A DNA stretch of 64,000 bases, from positions 4,034,501 through 4,098,500 of the forward strand of contig NZ_AP023243.1 in assembly GCF_016756495.1 (NCBI RefSeq), given 5' to 3'. Position 1 is the first letter of the stretch, and every line of letters starts with the position of its first letter. Both the position numbers and the translations under genes were made by a program. Below, piece after piece: positions 1-10,448 of the stretch. This DNA comes from Mesorhizobium sp. 113-3-3 (GTDB taxonomy: Bacteria > Pseudomonadota > Alphaproteobacteria > Rhizobiales > Rhizobiaceae). Under the pieces are notes generated by a model, which worked only from the letters and a program-made list of their open reading frames with translations, did not search any database and was not told the DNA's origin.

Positions 1-339
1 TCGATCCCGGACGCCTTCTACCAGGCGGCCAAGATCGACGGCGCGTCGCGCTGGGCGGTGTTCCGCTACATCCAGCTGCCGAAGATGCAGCGCGTGCTTC
101 TGATCGCCGTGCTGCTGCGCTTCATGGACAGTTTCATGATCTATACCGAACCCTTCGTCGTCACCGGCGGCGGTCCGGGCAACTCGACGACGTTCCTGTC
201 GATCGATCTCGTCAAGACGGCGCTCGGCCAGTTCGACCTTGGTCCGGCGGCGGCCATGTCGCTGGTCTACTTCCTCATCATCCTGTTGTTGTCGTGGGTG
301 TTCTACACGGTGATGACCAATTACGACGCGGAGCGCTGA
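1..339 (+). CDS. glpP: glycerol ABC transporter permease GlpP, C-terminal fragment
   Basis: Open at the left edge, so only the last 112 residues are visible. Near the fragment's N-terminus is the EAA loop of ABC permeases (QAAKIDGA, then I-LP about ten residues later), which docks onto the ATPase subunits. Hydrophobic segments follow at about residues 35-52 and 85-105. The downstream gene is a second permease, followed by a DUF2160 membrane protein and a large binding protein. That order matches the rhizobial glpSTPQUV glycerol importer, so this is the first of the two permeases; the ATPases and dehydrogenase genes should lie to the left. The substrate is assigned from context. Confidence 0.85.
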   Translation, partial: SIPDAFYQAAKIDGASRWAVFRYIQLPKMQRVLLIAVLLRFMDSFMIYTEPFVVTGGGPGNSTTFLSIDLVKTALGQFDLGPAAAMSLVYFLIILLLSWVFYTVMTNYDAER

Positions 340-340
340 G

Positions 341-1260
<920 letters not shown>

Positions 1261-1261
<1 letters not shown>

Positions 1262-1596
1262 TGGCGGAAGCGGTTATCAAAATCTCCGAACTGCGCGATC
1301 TCGCGGACAGCTTGTTCGAACGTCTCAAAGGCCAAGGCTTCGACCATGTCGAGGTAAAGCAAAGTCAGTACTGGAAGGTTTATTTCGCTAACGCATTCGA
1401 TGTCAGCGCACCAAGCCTGGTAATGGGAGATATTTACGACGACCTCAACGACGTGCGGGCGGAGGTCAAAGGCTCGGACGATGGCGACGCCGTATGGCAC
1501 GCATTCATGCATTTCTCCGGCCTGGTGAATTTTGTCGCTTACGCTGCCGAAAGCGGCGGTCTGGTCAAGCGCACGGCGATGGAGAACCCGCAATGA
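1261..1596 (+). CDS. hypothetical protein inside the glycerol uptake operon
   Basis: A 111-residue soluble protein of no family I recognise. It is acidic in the middle (a DIYDDLNDVRAEV stretch) and has an aromatic-rich HAFMHF segment near residue 80. No signal peptide or membrane helix is evident. It starts on the last base of the glpQ stop (TGATG), and its own stop overlaps the next start (ATGA), so it is tightly coupled to the operon on both sides. The known rhizobial glp operon runs permease-permease-small membrane protein-binding protein, so this gene looks like an extra cistron. A role in glycerol uptake is guilt by association only. Confidence 0.7.
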
Positions 1597-1880
1597 ACCT
1601 CGACCTCTCCTGGATGGCGTGGACGTGGCCGACGGCGGCGTTCTTCGGCACCGTTCTGCTGCTGCTGTGCGGCATGGCGGCGTGGGAATACGCCTCGCCG
1701 GGCGGCAATCCGCGCGTTGGCATCCTGCGCTTCGAGACGACGCGCGGCGATCGTCTTTTCCTGTCGCTGCTTGGCAGCGCCTTTATCCATCTCGCTTGGC
1801 TGGGTCTCGTTGGATCGAACCTGTGGTGGGCTCTCGCTCTCTCCGTGGTCTACGCCATTGGCGTGTTCCGCTACGTATAG
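1593..1880 (+). CDS. glpU: small membrane protein GlpU (DUF2160)
   Basis: A 95-residue protein with three hydrophobic segments, at roughly residues 10-30, 50-70 and 75-93. It matches the DUF2160 proteins that accompany rhizobial glycerol ABC transporters, where the gene is called glpU. The biochemical role is unknown; an accessory role in the membrane complex is likely from its fixed position. The start at 1593 overlaps the preceding stop (ATGA). Downstream, before glpV, lies a hairpin. Confidence 0.8.
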   Translation: MNLDLSWMAWTWPTAAFFGTVLLLLCGMAAWEYASPGGNPRVGILRFETTRGDRLFLSLLGSAFIHLAWLGLVGSNLWWALALSVVYAIGVFRYV

Positions 1881-1894
1881 AGGGGGAAACTGTT

Positions 1895-1922
1895 GGAGCG
1901 GCAGCGTGCCGGCCACCGCTCC
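1895..1922 (+). terminator. intercistronic hairpin between glpU and glpV
   Basis: GGAGCGG at 1895-1901 pairs perfectly with CCGCTCC at 1916-1922 across a GC-rich loop. No T-run follows, so it is not a classical terminator. Such structures between permease and binding-protein genes commonly shape differential mRNA stability, which is the likely role here. Confidence 0.45.
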
Positions 1923-1960
1923 AGATCGCACTTAAAACCTGAAACAAGTGGAGGAAACTA

Positions 1961-3688
1961 ATGCGACGGCAATTTTTAACATCAACAACTGCCCTGGTCC
2001 TATTGCTCGGCGTGGGCAACGCCTACGCCGGGATGGACGAAGCAAAAGCCTTTCTGGACAAGGAAATAGGCCCGCTTTCGACGCTCGACCGCGCCGGCCA
2101 GGAAGCCGAAATGCAGTGGTTCATCGATGCCGCCAAGCCGTTTGCCGGCATGGACATCAAGGTGGTTTCCGAAACCATCGCCACGCACCAGTATGAATCG
2201 CAGGTGCTGGCCCCGGCCTTTACAGCCATCACCGGCATCAAGGTCACGCATGACGTCATCCAGGAAGGCGATGTCGTCGAGAAGATCCAGACCCAGATGC
2301 AGACCGGCCAGAACCTCTATGACGGTTGGGTCAACGATTCCGACCTGATCGGCACCCACTGGCGCTACCAGCAGGTGCGCAATCTGACCGATTGGATGGC
2401 GGGCGACGGCAAGGACGTCACCAACCCGAACCTCGACCTCAAGGATTTTATCGGCACCTCGTTCACGACGGCTCCGGACAAGAAGCTCTACCAGCTTCCC
2501 GACCAGCAGTTCGCGAACCTCTACTGGTTCCGTTACGACTGGTTCAACGACGAGAAGAACAAGGCGGATTTCAAGGCCAAGTACGGCTACGACCTCGGTG
2601 TCCCGGTCAACTGGTCGGCCTATGAGGACATCGCCGAGTTCTTCACCGGCCGTGAGATCGACGGCAAGAAGGTCTATGGCCACATGGATTACGGCAAGAA
2701 GGACCCGTCGCTCGGCTGGCGGTTCACCGATGCCTGGCTGTCCATGGCCGGCAATGGCGACAAGGGCCTGCCGAACGGCCTGCCGGTCGACGAATGGGGC
2801 ATCAAGGTCGACGAGAATTCGCGTCCGGTCGGCTCCTGCACGGCGCGCGGCGGCGACACCAATGGCCCGGCAGCCGTCTACTCGATCCAGAAGTACCTCG
2901 ACTGGCTGAAGGCCTACGCTCCGGCCGAAGCCCAGGGCATGACCTTCTCCGAATCGGGACCGGTTCCGGCGCAGGGCGCGGTTGCCCAGCAGATCTTCTG
3001 GTACACCGCCTTCACCGCTTCGATGGTCGATGCCGGCGCCAAGGCGGTGCTGAACGACGACGGCACGCCGAAGTGGCGCATGGCCCCGTCGCCGCACGGC
3101 GTCTACTGGAAGGACGGCATGAAGCTCGGCTATCAGGACGTCGGTTCCTGGACGCTGATGAAGTCGACGCCGACCGACCGCGCCAAGGCCGCCTGGCTTT
3201 ACGCGCAGTTCGTCACCTCGAAGACCGTGGACGTGAAGAAGAGCCATGTCGGCCTGACCTTCATCCGCGAGAGCACGATCCACGACAAGAGCTTCACCGA
3301 ACGCGCGCCCAAGCTCGGCGGTCTGATCGAGTTCTACCGCTCGCCGGCCCGCGTGCAGTGGTCGCCGACCGGCACCAACGTGCCTGACTATCCGAAGCTG
3401 GCACAGCTCTGGTGGCAGGCGATTGGTGACGCGTCGTCGGGCGCCAAGACGGCGCAGGAAGCGATGGACTCGCTCTGCGGCGAACAGGAAAAGGTCATGA
3501 GCCGCATCGAGAAGTCGGGCGTCCAGGGCGATATCGGCCCGAAGATGGCCGAAGAGCACGACCTTGCCTACTGGAACGCCGACGCGGTCAAGAAGGGCAA
3601 TCTCGCGCCTCAGCTCAAGATCGAGAAAGAGAAGGAAAAGCCGATCACCATCAACTATGACGAGCTGGTGAAGAGCTGGCAGAAGTAA
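1961..3688 (+). CDS. glpV: glycerol ABC transporter periplasmic binding protein GlpV
   Basis: A 575-residue extracellular solute-binding protein, larger than typical family-1 sugar binders (about 420) but usual for GlpV. Residues 1-23 form a Sec signal peptide with a probable cleavage site after AYA. The start follows a strong ribosome-binding site (GGAGG at about 1951). The protein should capture glycerol in the periplasm and deliver it to GlpPQ. It is the most distal transporter gene, after a hairpin, and is followed by two further hairpins before glycerol kinase, an arrangement that allows it to be made in excess over the permeases. Confidence 0.87.
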   Translation: MRRQFLTSTTALVLLLGVGNAYAGMDEAKAFLDKEIGPLSTLDRAGQEAEMQWFIDAAKPFAGMDIKVVSETIATHQYESQVLAPAFTAITGIKVTHDVIQEGDVVEKIQTQMQTGQNLYDGWVNDSDLIGTHWRYQQVRNLTDWMAGDGKDVTNPNLDLKDFIGTSFTTAPDKKLYQLPDQQFANLYWFRYDWFNDEKNKADFKAKYGYDLGVPVNWSAYEDIAEFFTGREIDGKKVYGHMDYGKKDPSLGWRFTDAWLSMAGNGDKGLPNGLPVDEWGIKVDENSRPVGSCTARGGDTNGPAAVYSIQKYLDWLKAYAPAEAQGMTFSESGPVPAQGAVAQQIFWYTAFTASMVDAGAKAVLNDDGTPKWRMAPSPHGVYWKDGMKLGYQDVGSWTLMKSTPTDRAKAAWLYAQFVTSKTVDVKKSHVGLTFIRESTIHDKSFTERAPKLGGLIEFYRSPARVQWSPTGTNVPDYPKLAQLWWQAIGDASSGAKTAQEAMDSLCGEQEKVMSRIEKSGVQGDIGPKMAEEHDLAYWNADAVKKGNLAPQLKIEKEKEKPITINYDELVKSWQK

Positions 3689-3699
3689 GACTGTCTATG

Positions 3700-3715
3700 C
3701 GGGCGTTCGCGCCCG
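3700..3715 (+). terminator. UUCG-loop hairpin after glpV
   Basis: CGGGCG and CGCCCG form a 6-bp perfect stem closed by a TTCG tetraloop, 11 bases after the glpV stop. There is no T-run. It probably protects the 3' end of the abundant binding-protein mRNA. Confidence 0.5.
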
Positions 3716-3726
3716 TGTGAAATTGA

Positions 3727-3757
3727 GGGAGGCGGCGCGTTGCCGTCTCCCTTCTTT
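3727..3757 (+). terminator. terminator-like hairpin between glpV and glpK
   Basis: GGGAGGCGGC (3727-3736) pairs with GCCGTCTCCC (3742-3751) over a 5-base loop, with one G-U pair, and TTCTTT follows. It could end part of the glpV transcripts and leave glpK expressed at a lower level. Confidence 0.5.
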
Positions 3758-3779
3758 GTATCAAGTCGGAGGATATGGA

Positions 3780-5273
3780 ATGAGCGGTTTTGTGCTGGCC
3801 ATCGACCAGGGCACGACATCGACCCGGGCGATCCTGTTCGACGGTGAGATGAAAGTCGCCGGCAGTGGGCAGAAGGAATTCACCCAGCACTATCCGGCCT
3901 CCGGCTGGGTGGAGCATAATCCCGAAGAGATCTGGGGAAGCGTCGTCGCCACGGTGAAGGCCGCGCTGAAGAATGCCGACCGCGAAGCGTCCGATGTCGC
4001 GGCCATCGGCATCACCAACCAGCGCGAGACTGTCGTCATCTGGGACAAGGCGACCGGCAAGCCGATCCACAACGCCATCGTCTGGCAGGATCGCCGCACC
4101 GCACCGCTCTGCCAGAAGCTGAAGAAGCAGGGCCTGGAGAAGAAATTCACCCGCAAGACAGGGCTGCTGCTCGATCCCTATTTCTCCGGCACCAAGATCG
4201 CCTGGATGCTCGACAAGGTGAAGGGCGCCAGGAAACGGGCCGCGAAAGGCGAATTGCTGGCCGGCACCATTGACAGTTTTCTGATCTGGCGGCTGACCGG
4301 CGGCAACATCCACGCCACAGACGCCACCAACGCGTCGCGCACACTGATCTACAACATCGCGGAAAATGCCTGGGACGACGAGCTTTTGGCCATTCTCGAC
4401 ATCCCGGCAAAAATGCTGCCGGAGGTTAAGGACTGCGCCGATGACTATGGAGTGACCGAGAAGAACCTGTTCGGCGCCGAAATAAGAATCCTAGGTGTTG
4501 CCGGCGACCAGCACGCCGCGACCATCGGCCAGGCCTGTTTCGAGCCGGGCATGATGAAATCCACCTATGGCACCGGCTGTTTTGCGCTGCTCAACACCGG
4601 CAGCGATCTGGTGCGTTCGAAGAACCGGCTCTTGACCACCATAGCCTATCGGCTGAACGGCAAGACCACCTATGCGCTGGAAGGCTCGATCTTCATCGCT
4701 GGCGCGGCCGTGCAATGGCTGCGCGACGGCATCAAGGTGATCGGCAAGGCCGAGCATAGCGGGCAACTCGCTGCCGAGGCCGATCCCACGCAAAACGTCT
4801 ATCTGGTGCCGGCCTTTGTCGGACTGGGCGCGCCGCATTGGGACGCTGAAGCGCGGGGCGCGATCTTCGGGCTGACCCGCAATTCCGGACCGGCGGAATT
4901 TGCCCGCGCGGCACTCGAATCTGTCGCCTACCAGACCCGTGACCTGCTCGACGCCATGCGCAAGGACTGGAGGGGGACATCGGCAAAAACCGTGCTCAGG
5001 GTCGATGGCGGCATGGTGGCGTCGGACTGGACCATGCAGCGGCTGGCCGACATTCTCGATGCGCCGGTGGACCGCCCGACCATTTTGGAGACGACCGCGC
5101 TGGGCGCGGCCTGGCTCGCGGGTTCGAAGGCAGGGGTTTGGCCGAAGGCGAAGGAATTCGCCAAAAGCTGGGCGCTCGAGCGGCGGTTCAAGCCGGTGAT
5201 GGACACTGCCACCCGATCCGCCAAGCTGGCGGGCTGGCGCGATGCTGTGCGTAGGACGCTGAGCGCGTCATAA
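3780..5273 (+). CDS. glpK: glycerol kinase
   Basis: Phosphorylates glycerol to sn-glycerol-3-phosphate with ATP, trapping glycerol imported by the adjacent transporter. The 497 residues match the usual FGGY-kinase length. Diagnostic segments are the N-terminal phosphate-binding DQGTTSTRA (residues 9-17), IVWQDRR near residue 100, YGTGCF near 265, and the C-terminal [10 protein letters not shown] with DAPVDRP. An upstream in-frame start at 3717 would add 21 residues through a hairpin; the chosen ATG has AGGA about seven bases upstream and gives the canonical N-terminus. Confidence 0.95.
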   Translation: MSGFVLAIDQGTTSTRAILFDGEMKVAGSGQKEFTQHYPASGWVEHNPEEIWGSVVATVKAALKNADREASDVAAIGITNQRETVVIWDKATGKPIHNAIVWQDRRTAPLCQKLKKQGLEKKFTRKTGLLLDPYFSGTKIAWMLDKVKGARKRAAKGELLAGTIDSFLIWRLTGGNIHATDATNASRTLIYNIAENAWDDELLAILDIPAKMLPEVKDCADDYGVTEKNLFGAEIRILGVAGDQHAATIGQACFEPGMMKSTYGTGCFALLNTGSDLVRSKNRLLTTIAYRLNGKTTYALEGSIFIAGAAVQWLRDGIKVIGKAEHSGQLAAEADPTQNVYLVPAFVGLGAPHWDAEARGAIFGLTRNSGPAEFARAALESVAYQTRDLLDAMRKDWRGTSAKTVLRVDGGMVASDWTMQRLADILDAPVDRPTILETTALGAAWLAGSKAGVWPKAKEFAKSWALERRFKPVMDTATRSAKLAGWRDAVRRTLSAS

Positions 5274-5307
5274 GGGTCGCCATGGATCGGACCTGAGAGC
5301 GGGGGAC

Positions 5308-5784
5308 ATGCAGCCGGATTGGTATCCTGTTTGGCGCGACGAGGCTTTTGAGCAACTGATCGCCAAGAACGCTGGTTTGGAGAATGAGTTCCGCCTCGGC
5401 CACTGGCCGCGCTATGACTATGACCTGACGACCGGCAGGCTTCTGTTTTCGGACAATGGTACCGTCAAGGTCGTTGCCGAGATTCAGATTGCTGGTTCGA
5501 CAAGCGCCAAGGCTGGCAACTGGCTTTGGGCATGGTCGAATTCCAACTTGCCCAACGAGCTTCTTGCCGACGCCAAACGGGTTCGTTCCTTCGGCGAGGA
5601 GAATGACGTTGCCGAACTTCGGCAGGCTTATGTGACCGGCACGAAAGATGACCTGGAAACACTCGGCTGGGAACTGACCGCAACAATGGTGCGAGTCTGC
5701 GGCGCACTCGGAGCCTATCGTTCTCCGCGCGGGGAAGGCGGAGGCCTTTATCTGATGCTCAAAAGCGCAGGCTGGGCCAACTGA
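5308..5784 (+). CDS. DUF6882 family protein
   Basis: A 158-residue cytoplasmic protein without signal peptide or membrane segment. It resembles the DUF6882 family in its hydrophobic GNWLWAWSNSN motif near residue 70 and the LGW..TA segment near residue 125. The function is unknown. It starts 34 bases after glpK on the same strand and could be co-transcribed with it. It ends just before a terminator that belongs to the convergent gene. Confidence 0.6.
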   Translation: MQPDWYPVWRDEAFEQLIAKNAGLENEFRLGHWPRYDYDLTTGRLLFSDNGTVKVVAEIQIAGSTSAKAGNWLWAWSNSNLPNELLADAKRVRSFGEENDVAELRQAYVTGTKDDLETLGWELTATMVRVCGALGAYRSPRGEGGGLYLMLKSAGWAN

Positions 5785-5828
5785 CAGGACACCTCGGTCT
5801 GTTGATCGGGAGGCTGAAAGTCTCAACG

Positions 5829-5859
5829 AAAAAGGCCCGCGCCGTTTCCGACGCGAGCC
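5829..5859 (-). terminator. rho-independent terminator of the BA14K gene
   Basis: Read on the minus strand, an 11-bp stem (GGCTCGCGTCG with CGGCGCGGGCC, two G-U pairs) is closed by a GAAA tetraloop and followed by TTTTT. It lies about 50 bases after the BA14K stop. Confidence 0.85.
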
Positions 5860-5910
5860 CTTTACTCACACTCAACTACTGACACTCACTCTTGGATCAG
5901 TAAGGCTGGA

Positions 5911-6393
5911 TCAGTAAGGCGAGCGGCACTCCTGCCGCGGGCCGTAATTCGGCTGGAAGGTGTTGTCCGAAGCACGATAGCTGCGATAGCGGTCGTAGCA
6001 CCACTGCACGTGCGAGTTGCCTGCGTAAACGCGGTTGTTCTCGCTGTTGACGATGGCACCCGTGATCAGCGCGCCGGTCGCGAAAGCTGCCAGCGGGAAC
6101 CAATAGTCTCCGTGGCGGCGGTAGCCGCGATGGTATTCGCGATAGCCGCGATGGCCATTCCAATAGCCGTCGCCGTTTCGCGCAAAGTTGCGATTGCCGT
6201 TAAAATTGCGGTTGCCGAAATTGCGGTTGAAGTGGCGGTTCTTCATCCACGGCTTGTAATCGACCGTCTGCACATCGCTCGAAGCCGATGCCGCCTGCGG
6301 CACGAACATCTGCGTCGCATTGGCAGGCACCGCAGTCGCGGCAAACGAAGCCGACAGGGTGGTCGCCAGTATACCCGATACGATCTTATTCAT
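5911..6393 (-). CDS. BA14K family protein
   Basis: A 160-residue exported protein with a signal peptide (about residues 1-27, ending ANA). An Asn/Arg/Gly/Phe-rich central stretch follows ([16 protein letters not shown]), then a hydrophobic segment ([15 protein letters not shown]), then the BA14K signature at the C-terminus ([16 protein letters not shown]). The family is named from a Brucella antigen; its members are cell-envelope proteins of unclear function in Rhizobiales. The start at 6393 has GAAGGAGA upstream. A match to the EcfG promoter consensus lies about 46 bases upstream, suggesting general-stress induction. Confidence 0.85.
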   Translation of the reverse strand: MNKIVSGILATTLSASFAATAVPANATQMFVPQAASASSDVQTVDYKPWMKNRHFNRNFGNRNFNGNRNFARNGDGYWNGHRGYREYHRGYRRHGDYWFPLAAFATGALITGAIVNSENNRVYAGNSHVQWCYDRYRSYRASDNTFQPNYGPRQECRSPY

Positions 6394-6438
6394 TGTCTTC
6401 TCCTTCGAAAGGGTGATTGACGTCCCTTGTGGCGAGAC

Positions 6439-6463
6439 AACGGGTGGTATGGGGGAAGGTTCC
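6439..6463 (-). promoter_or_regulatory. EcfG/RpoE2-type general stress promoter of the BA14K gene
   Basis: On the minus strand GGAAC (6463-6459) is followed after 16 bases by CGTT (6442-6439). This exactly matches the consensus described for rhizobial RpoE2/EcfG promoters, GGAAC-N16/17-cGTT. It points into the BA14K gene. Confidence 0.7.
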
Positions 6464-6631
6464 TCGCTAAATCTCAAGTTGCTGATTTGTAATGTCTCTC
6501 CGGTCCCCCAGCAGTGCCGGCGAGAGGTGGTGCCATCGCTTCGCAGGGGGCGTTCCCACTTTGATCGAAGCGGGCAGGGTGCCACGGTGAAGATGCTTGA
6601 GAAGTCTGGCTTGCGAATGCTCTTTTTCCGG

Positions 6632-6660
6632 TTGACCGGTCGAAGCACTCTCCCTATGTT
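6632..6660 (+). promoter_or_regulatory. sigma-70 promoter of tRNA-Lys
   Basis: TTGACC (6632-6637) and TATGTT (6655-6660) are separated by 17 bases. The -10 box ends 37 bases before the tRNA. Confidence 0.65.
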
Positions 6661-6697
6661 CCGCGCAATTTCGAGGGCCGCCCTTTCGCGCCCGCGG

Positions 6698-6773
6698 GAG
6701 CGCGTAGCTCAGCCGGTAGAGCAACTGACTTTTAATCAGTAGGTCATGGGTTCGAATCCCATCGCGCTCACCA
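6698..6773 (+). tRNA. tRNA-Lys (UUU)
   Basis: A 76-base cloverleaf. Acceptor stem GAGCGCG pairs with CGCGCTC, and the CCA end is encoded. The D arm is AGCTC-AGCCGGTAGA-GAGC-like. The anticodon stem ACTGA/TCAGT encloses loop CTTTTAA with anticodon TTT. The T arm contains GGTTCGAATCC. It decodes AAA and AAG. No repeat of its 3' end was found elsewhere in the window. Confidence 0.97.
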
Positions 6774-6847
6774 TTGTTTCACGGGAACTTCTTCGGGTTT
6801 CAGTTGGCGGACCGCATGCGCCGGCGCCAAGTCCGCCGGCAGGTGGT

Positions 6848-8926
6848 TTACATCCCAGCGCGCGTTGTTCGGTCTTTGGAAATTATGGACTCGATCTCTG
6901 ACACGAAGTCCTCCACCAGGAGCGAATTGGCATAGGCGGTGACATGATCGCCGTCGAAGAACAACGGGTGCCCGTTCCTGAATGCCGAGCATGTCACTTG
7001 CGGGCAGAGCGTAGGCAAAGGATCCCAGACATGAATGTTCGGCAGAGCCGCCGATATCTCGGCGTAGCCCTTCAAAATTGGGGATCGAAGATTTTCTATC
7101 AACGTTCGATCGATGTCGAATCCGCCGGTACAGGACGGGTTCATTGAATTGAACCAATCACTGCATCGAAAGGCCGGGGCCCTGAAGATTGGCTTTGGGC
7201 CTTCGAATACAATCGACAGTCCCGCCTTGGAGAGGTGGGCAAGTTGATCGATGGCGTTCTTGACGGCTTGCTCCCTCTGCTGCTCGCTGCCCTGCGCGCT
7301 GCTGTCGGGGCGAGCAGCCTCTTGAAGGCTAAGTCGGGCCAGCCGGAGCGAGGGCAGGAACAGCAGGTCGCCAGGCTTGGCAATCCTGGCTATGTAAGCT
7401 GCACTTGCACTAGTGGCATGAGCGCACGTCGGCTCAGTATCGCGGTCGAGATTCAAGCTGATAACCGGGCAACCGACGGTCGACAGCACCACTGTTCGAA
7501 TGCCGGTTTCGAGCGTGAAGCGCTTCAGGAGAGGAATATAGGCTCCCGCGTGAGAGTCGCCCAGCACGAACAAGGTCTCACTGCGCCCTTCGCCCGGGCA
7601 CCCGTGTTTGGTGAAGAACAGCGCTTCATCCACAGTTTGTGTGACGACGGCGCAGCCAGGAGATTGGGGAGGGGTGTCCGGTGAGGTCGCATACCATTCG
7701 CCCCGATTTCTCATGACCGTGCTCAAGGCGATTTCATATCGGTTGTCGCGCATCAGTTTGAAGCCGCAAAACGCGACAGCGATGGCGGCCAAAAAGACGG
7801 CGACAACGGCTATGTCGGAGCTGGTTCTCAGAAGCCGCAATCGACGCGTCGGTGTTTCAATCCAGAAATACGAGCCGAGGCTGAACGCCACCGCGACCAG
7901 CAACGCCGCCAATTTTGTCGCAGTGGTTTCGCTACCTATCGTCCATCGTGCGATCACGAAGACTGGCCAATGCCATAGGTAGATAGAGTATGAGATCCAC
8001 CCGACGAACCTGACCGGTTTTATCTCCAAAACCGCAAGGTGCGGCGCACGATTGCTTCCCAGATGGTAGAGGCATCCGATCAAGACAGTTGTGCAGGCAA
8101 CTGCGGTGATGTTCTCAAGACCATGGGAATCCTTGCCAATGTCGAGCGCGAAGGTCGCCACGAGCCCTATCAGCGCGATCGTGGCTGCAACATTGCAATG
8201 CCTTTGGAATCCCGTCCGTTCCCCGATCCGGCTGACAAGCTGAAAGCACAATATGCCGCATGCCAGCTGCCAGAAGCGAGCATAGGGCATGTAGAAGGCG
8301 TGAAGCGGGTTCGCAGCCAGAAGATGAAGCCATATTGCCACCGACGCGGCGGCGAGCGCCCCATAGACAAGCGCCGAGAATCTCTTCCCGCGCGGTCCCA
8401 TAACCCAAGGAAAAAACAGCAGCGGGAAAACAACGTAGAATTGTTCCTCAACCCCAAGAGACCACGTGTGGGTGAATGGGTTGAACTCGGTCACGGGTGA
8501 AAAATAGTCGGTTCCCTTGGCCAGGAAGATGTTGCTCAGGCCGACGAAGGCGGAAGAGGCGGTTCTGCTGATTGATGTGCTGAGCCAAGCGTCGGGAACA
8601 AACAGAAACGTGGCGAGCGCGCTGAACAGCAAGCACACCAACAGCGCCGGCATGATTCTCGTGAATCGCCGCGCATAGAATTCCAGGACAAAATGAAAAG
8701 CGGACTGGCCCCGGTAGCGCCTCGACACCGTATAGCTGACGACGAAACCGGAAATGACGAAGAAAACATCAACCCCCAAAAAGCCATTGGGGAGGCGCTC
8801 GCCATACAGATGGTAGAAGACGACCGACAGGATCGCGATGGCCCGGAGCCCATCAAGGAAAGCCAGGTAGTCCTTCGACGAGCGTTCCGAGGTCGAACCA
8901 AAGCTATCGGCCATTGGACGAAACAT
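6848..8926 (-). CDS. OafA-like acyltransferase with C-terminal SGNH domain
   Basis: A 692-residue membrane protein. The N-terminal acyltransferase-3 domain opens with FLDGLRAIAILSVVFYHL (putative catalytic His) and FLGVDVFFVISGF, and spans about ten membrane helices to residue ~390. The C-terminal periplasmic SGNH-type domain has GDSHAG (near residue 455) with the nucleophile Ser, and a DGDH motif near residue 660. Proteins of this architecture O-acetylate surface polysaccharides such as O-antigen, capsule or succinoglycan; the target here is unknown. A second ATG (8914) is possible. It stands alone beside tRNA-Lys, consistent with an accessory gene. Confidence 0.85.
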   Translation of the reverse strand: MFRPMADSFGSTSERSSKDYLAFLDGLRAIAILSVVFYHLYGERLPNGFLGVDVFFVISGFVVSYTVSRRYRGQSAFHFVLEFYARRFTRIMPALLVCLLFSALATFLFVPDAWLSTSISRTASSAFVGLSNIFLAKGTDYFSPVTEFNPFTHTWSLGVEEQFYVVFPLLFFPWVMGPRGKRFSALVYGALAAASVAIWLHLLAANPLHAFYMPYARFWQLACGILCFQLVSRIGERTGFQRHCNVAATIALIGLVATFALDIGKDSHGLENITAVACTTVLIGCLYHLGSNRAPHLAVLEIKPVRFVGWISYSIYLWHWPVFVIARWTIGSETTATKLAALLVAVAFSLGSYFWIETPTRRLRLLRTSSDIAVVAVFLAAIAVAFCGFKLMRDNRYEIALSTVMRNRGEWYATSPDTPPQSPGCAVVTQTVDEALFFTKHGCPGEGRSETLFVLGDSHAGAYIPLLKRFTLETGIRTVVLSTVGCPVISLNLDRDTEPTCAHATSASAAYIARIAKPGDLLFLPSLRLARLSLQEAARPDSSAQGSEQQREQAVKNAIDQLAHLSKAGLSIVFEGPKPIFRAPAFRCSDWFNSMNPSCTGGFDIDRTLIENLRSPILKGYAEISAALPNIHVWDPLPTLCPQVTCSAFRNGHPLFFDGDHVTAYANSLLVEDFVSEIESIISKDRTTRAGM

Positions 8927-9349
8927 GCGTTCCTGTAGCTAAGAAATCCAATCGGACAACGTTCTGGTTCAGGCCAGCCTACAGTTGACGCGCCGCAGCC
9001 CTGACCTGCGGGCAATTACAGGATGTGCCGATCATGGGAAAGGCCGGGGACAGGATTTGTTTCGTTCGGGAGCTCTGTGAAGCTGATCCGTGGCTTGCAG
9101 TTGCAAGCCGAGGGTCGCGAGCGAGGGCATCCGCTCGCTCGCAAGCCTCCGCGGCGCGCCGCGATCGGCCGTTTCAACCGCTCCGTGACATATGCACGTC
9201 CAGAACCGCGGCCTTCTTGGCTATGAGGCCCTCCAGGTCTGCGTCCGACCGCTTGGTGCCTGATCTTGTTGCCCGACTGCGGGATGGGCAGAACTTTTAC
9301 GATAGTATCCGGGTCCGTTTCGGACCCCTGGCTACAGAGCCTTCGAACC
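8927..9349. other. intergenic region with gene remnant and a hairpin
   Basis: 423 bases between two minus-strand genes. They hold the acyltransferase upstream region, the gene remnant at 9174-9260, and a 7-bp perfect hairpin (GGGTCCG-TTT-CGGACCC, 9311-9327) just after the stop of the ABC ATPase gene. The hairpin lacks a T-run on the minus strand and may stabilise the operon's 3' end. No complete gene was seen. Confidence 0.6.
9174..9260 (-). pseudogene. 3' remnant of a homologue of the unknown gene at 15461-15958
   Basis: Read on the minus strand, this encodes a 28-residue tail beginning SGTKRSDADLEG and ending VDVH-like MSRSG with a stop. It matches the C-terminus of the 15461-15958 protein (TGTKRSDADLEG ... 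LSRNG) with three conservative replacements in the aligned tail. The DNA differs at about 12 of 86 positions, nearly all synonymous. Similarity stops just upstream, with no start codon or remaining gene body. The pattern suggests a gene that evolved under selection and was later cut. Confidence 0.8.
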
Positions 9350-10408
9350 CTACAACCGCTGCCCGGTCTTGGCGTCGAACAGATGCGCACAGGCACGGTC
9401 CACCTCGATGCGCACTGGCTCGCCTTGTTTGAGCGCAAGCCGCTCGCGGAACAGGCAGGAGATTTCCTCGCCGCCGCAATCCACCTTGGCGAAGATTTCC
9501 GATCCTGTCGCCTCCAGCAGCGTGACCTTGCCGGGGATGCCCTGGGCCGTCGCGCGGATATGTTCGGGGCGGATGCCGTAGACGAGGTCGCCGCCTGAAG
9601 CGTGCGCCGGGTGGATGCCTTCCGGCAGCGGCAGGGTCAGTCCGCCGGTGCTGCGGAAAATGCCTTCCTCGATGCGGCCGGCGATGAAGTTCATGGCGGG
9701 TGAGCCGATGAAGCCGGCGACGAAGAGATTGGCCGGGCGGTCGTAAAGGTCGAGCGGCGCGCCGATCTGCTCGACGAGGCCGTCATGCAACACGACGATC
9801 TTGTCGGCCATGGTCATCGCCTCGATCTGGTCGTGCGTGACATAGATGGTGGTTGTGCCCAGCCGCTGGTGCAGCGCCTTGATCTCGCCGCGCATCTGGA
9901 CGCGCAATTTGGCGTCGAGATTGCTGAGCGGTTCGTCGAACAGGAAGACCTGCGGATCGCGCACGATGGCGCGGCCCATGGCGACGCGCTGGCGCTGGCC
10001 GCCGGATAGCTGGCGCGGGTAGCGGTCGAGCAGCTTTTCCAGGCCGAGAATGCTGGCGGCCCTGCCGACGCGGCTGGCGGTGTCGGCGGCATCGGCCTTC
10101 TTGATCTTCAGGGCGAAGCCCATATTGTCGGCCACCGTCATGTGCGGGTAGAGCGCGTAGTTCTGGAACACCATGGCGATGTTGCGGTCGCGCGCCCGCA
10201 GATTGTTGACGACGCGATCGCCGATTGCGATCCTGCCGCCCGAAATGGTTTCGAGCCCGGCGATCATGCGCAGCAGCGTCGACTTTCCGCAGCCCGACGG
10301 CCCGACCAGGATGACGAACTCCCCATCGGCGATGTCGACGCTGACATCGTGAATGATCTTGGCGGATCCGAAAGCCTTCTGCACGTTGTTGATTGTCACC
10401 GATGCCAT
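9350..10408 (-). CDS. ABC transporter ATP-binding protein (UgpC/MalK family)
   Basis: A 352-residue cytoplasmic ATPase that powers the importer encoded just upstream. Visible motifs are Walker [10 protein letters not shown] (residues 36-44), signature LSGGQ (134-138), Walker B FLFDEP (155-160), the D-loop NLD, and the switch His192 in YVTHD. A C-terminal TOBE-type regulatory domain runs from about residue 240, as in MalK/UgpC. It is the last gene of the six-gene operon, 40 bases after the second permease. The substrate cannot be read from the ATPase. Confidence 0.9.
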   Translation of the reverse strand: MASVTINNVQKAFGSAKIIHDVSVDIADGEFVILVGPSGCGKSTLLRMIAGLETISGGRIAIGDRVVNNLRARDRNIAMVFQNYALYPHMTVADNMGFALKIKKADAADTASRVGRAASILGLEKLLDRYPRQLSGGQRQRVAMGRAIVRDPQVFLFDEPLSNLDAKLRVQMRGEIKALHQRLGTTTIYVTHDQIEAMTMADKIVVLHDGLVEQIGAPLDLYDRPANLFVAGFIGSPAMNFIAGRIEEGIFRSTGGLTLPLPEGIHPAHASGGDLVYGIRPEHIRATAQGIPGKVTLLEATGSEIFAKVDCGGEEISCLFRERLALKQGEPVRIEVDRACAHLFDAKTGQRL

Positions 10409-10448
10409 TGGGTTTTCCTCGAAAAGAGTGTGATGCCGGATCGTGCCT

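Noticed and set aside
6698..6773. tRNA-Lys as an integration site for an island containing the acyltransferase
   Set aside because: No repeat of the tRNA 3' end and no integrase were found in the window, so only proximity supports it.
9311..9327. Rho-independent terminator of the ABC operon
   Set aside because: Perfect 7-bp hairpin, but no T-run on the minus strand; reported only as a possible stabilising element.
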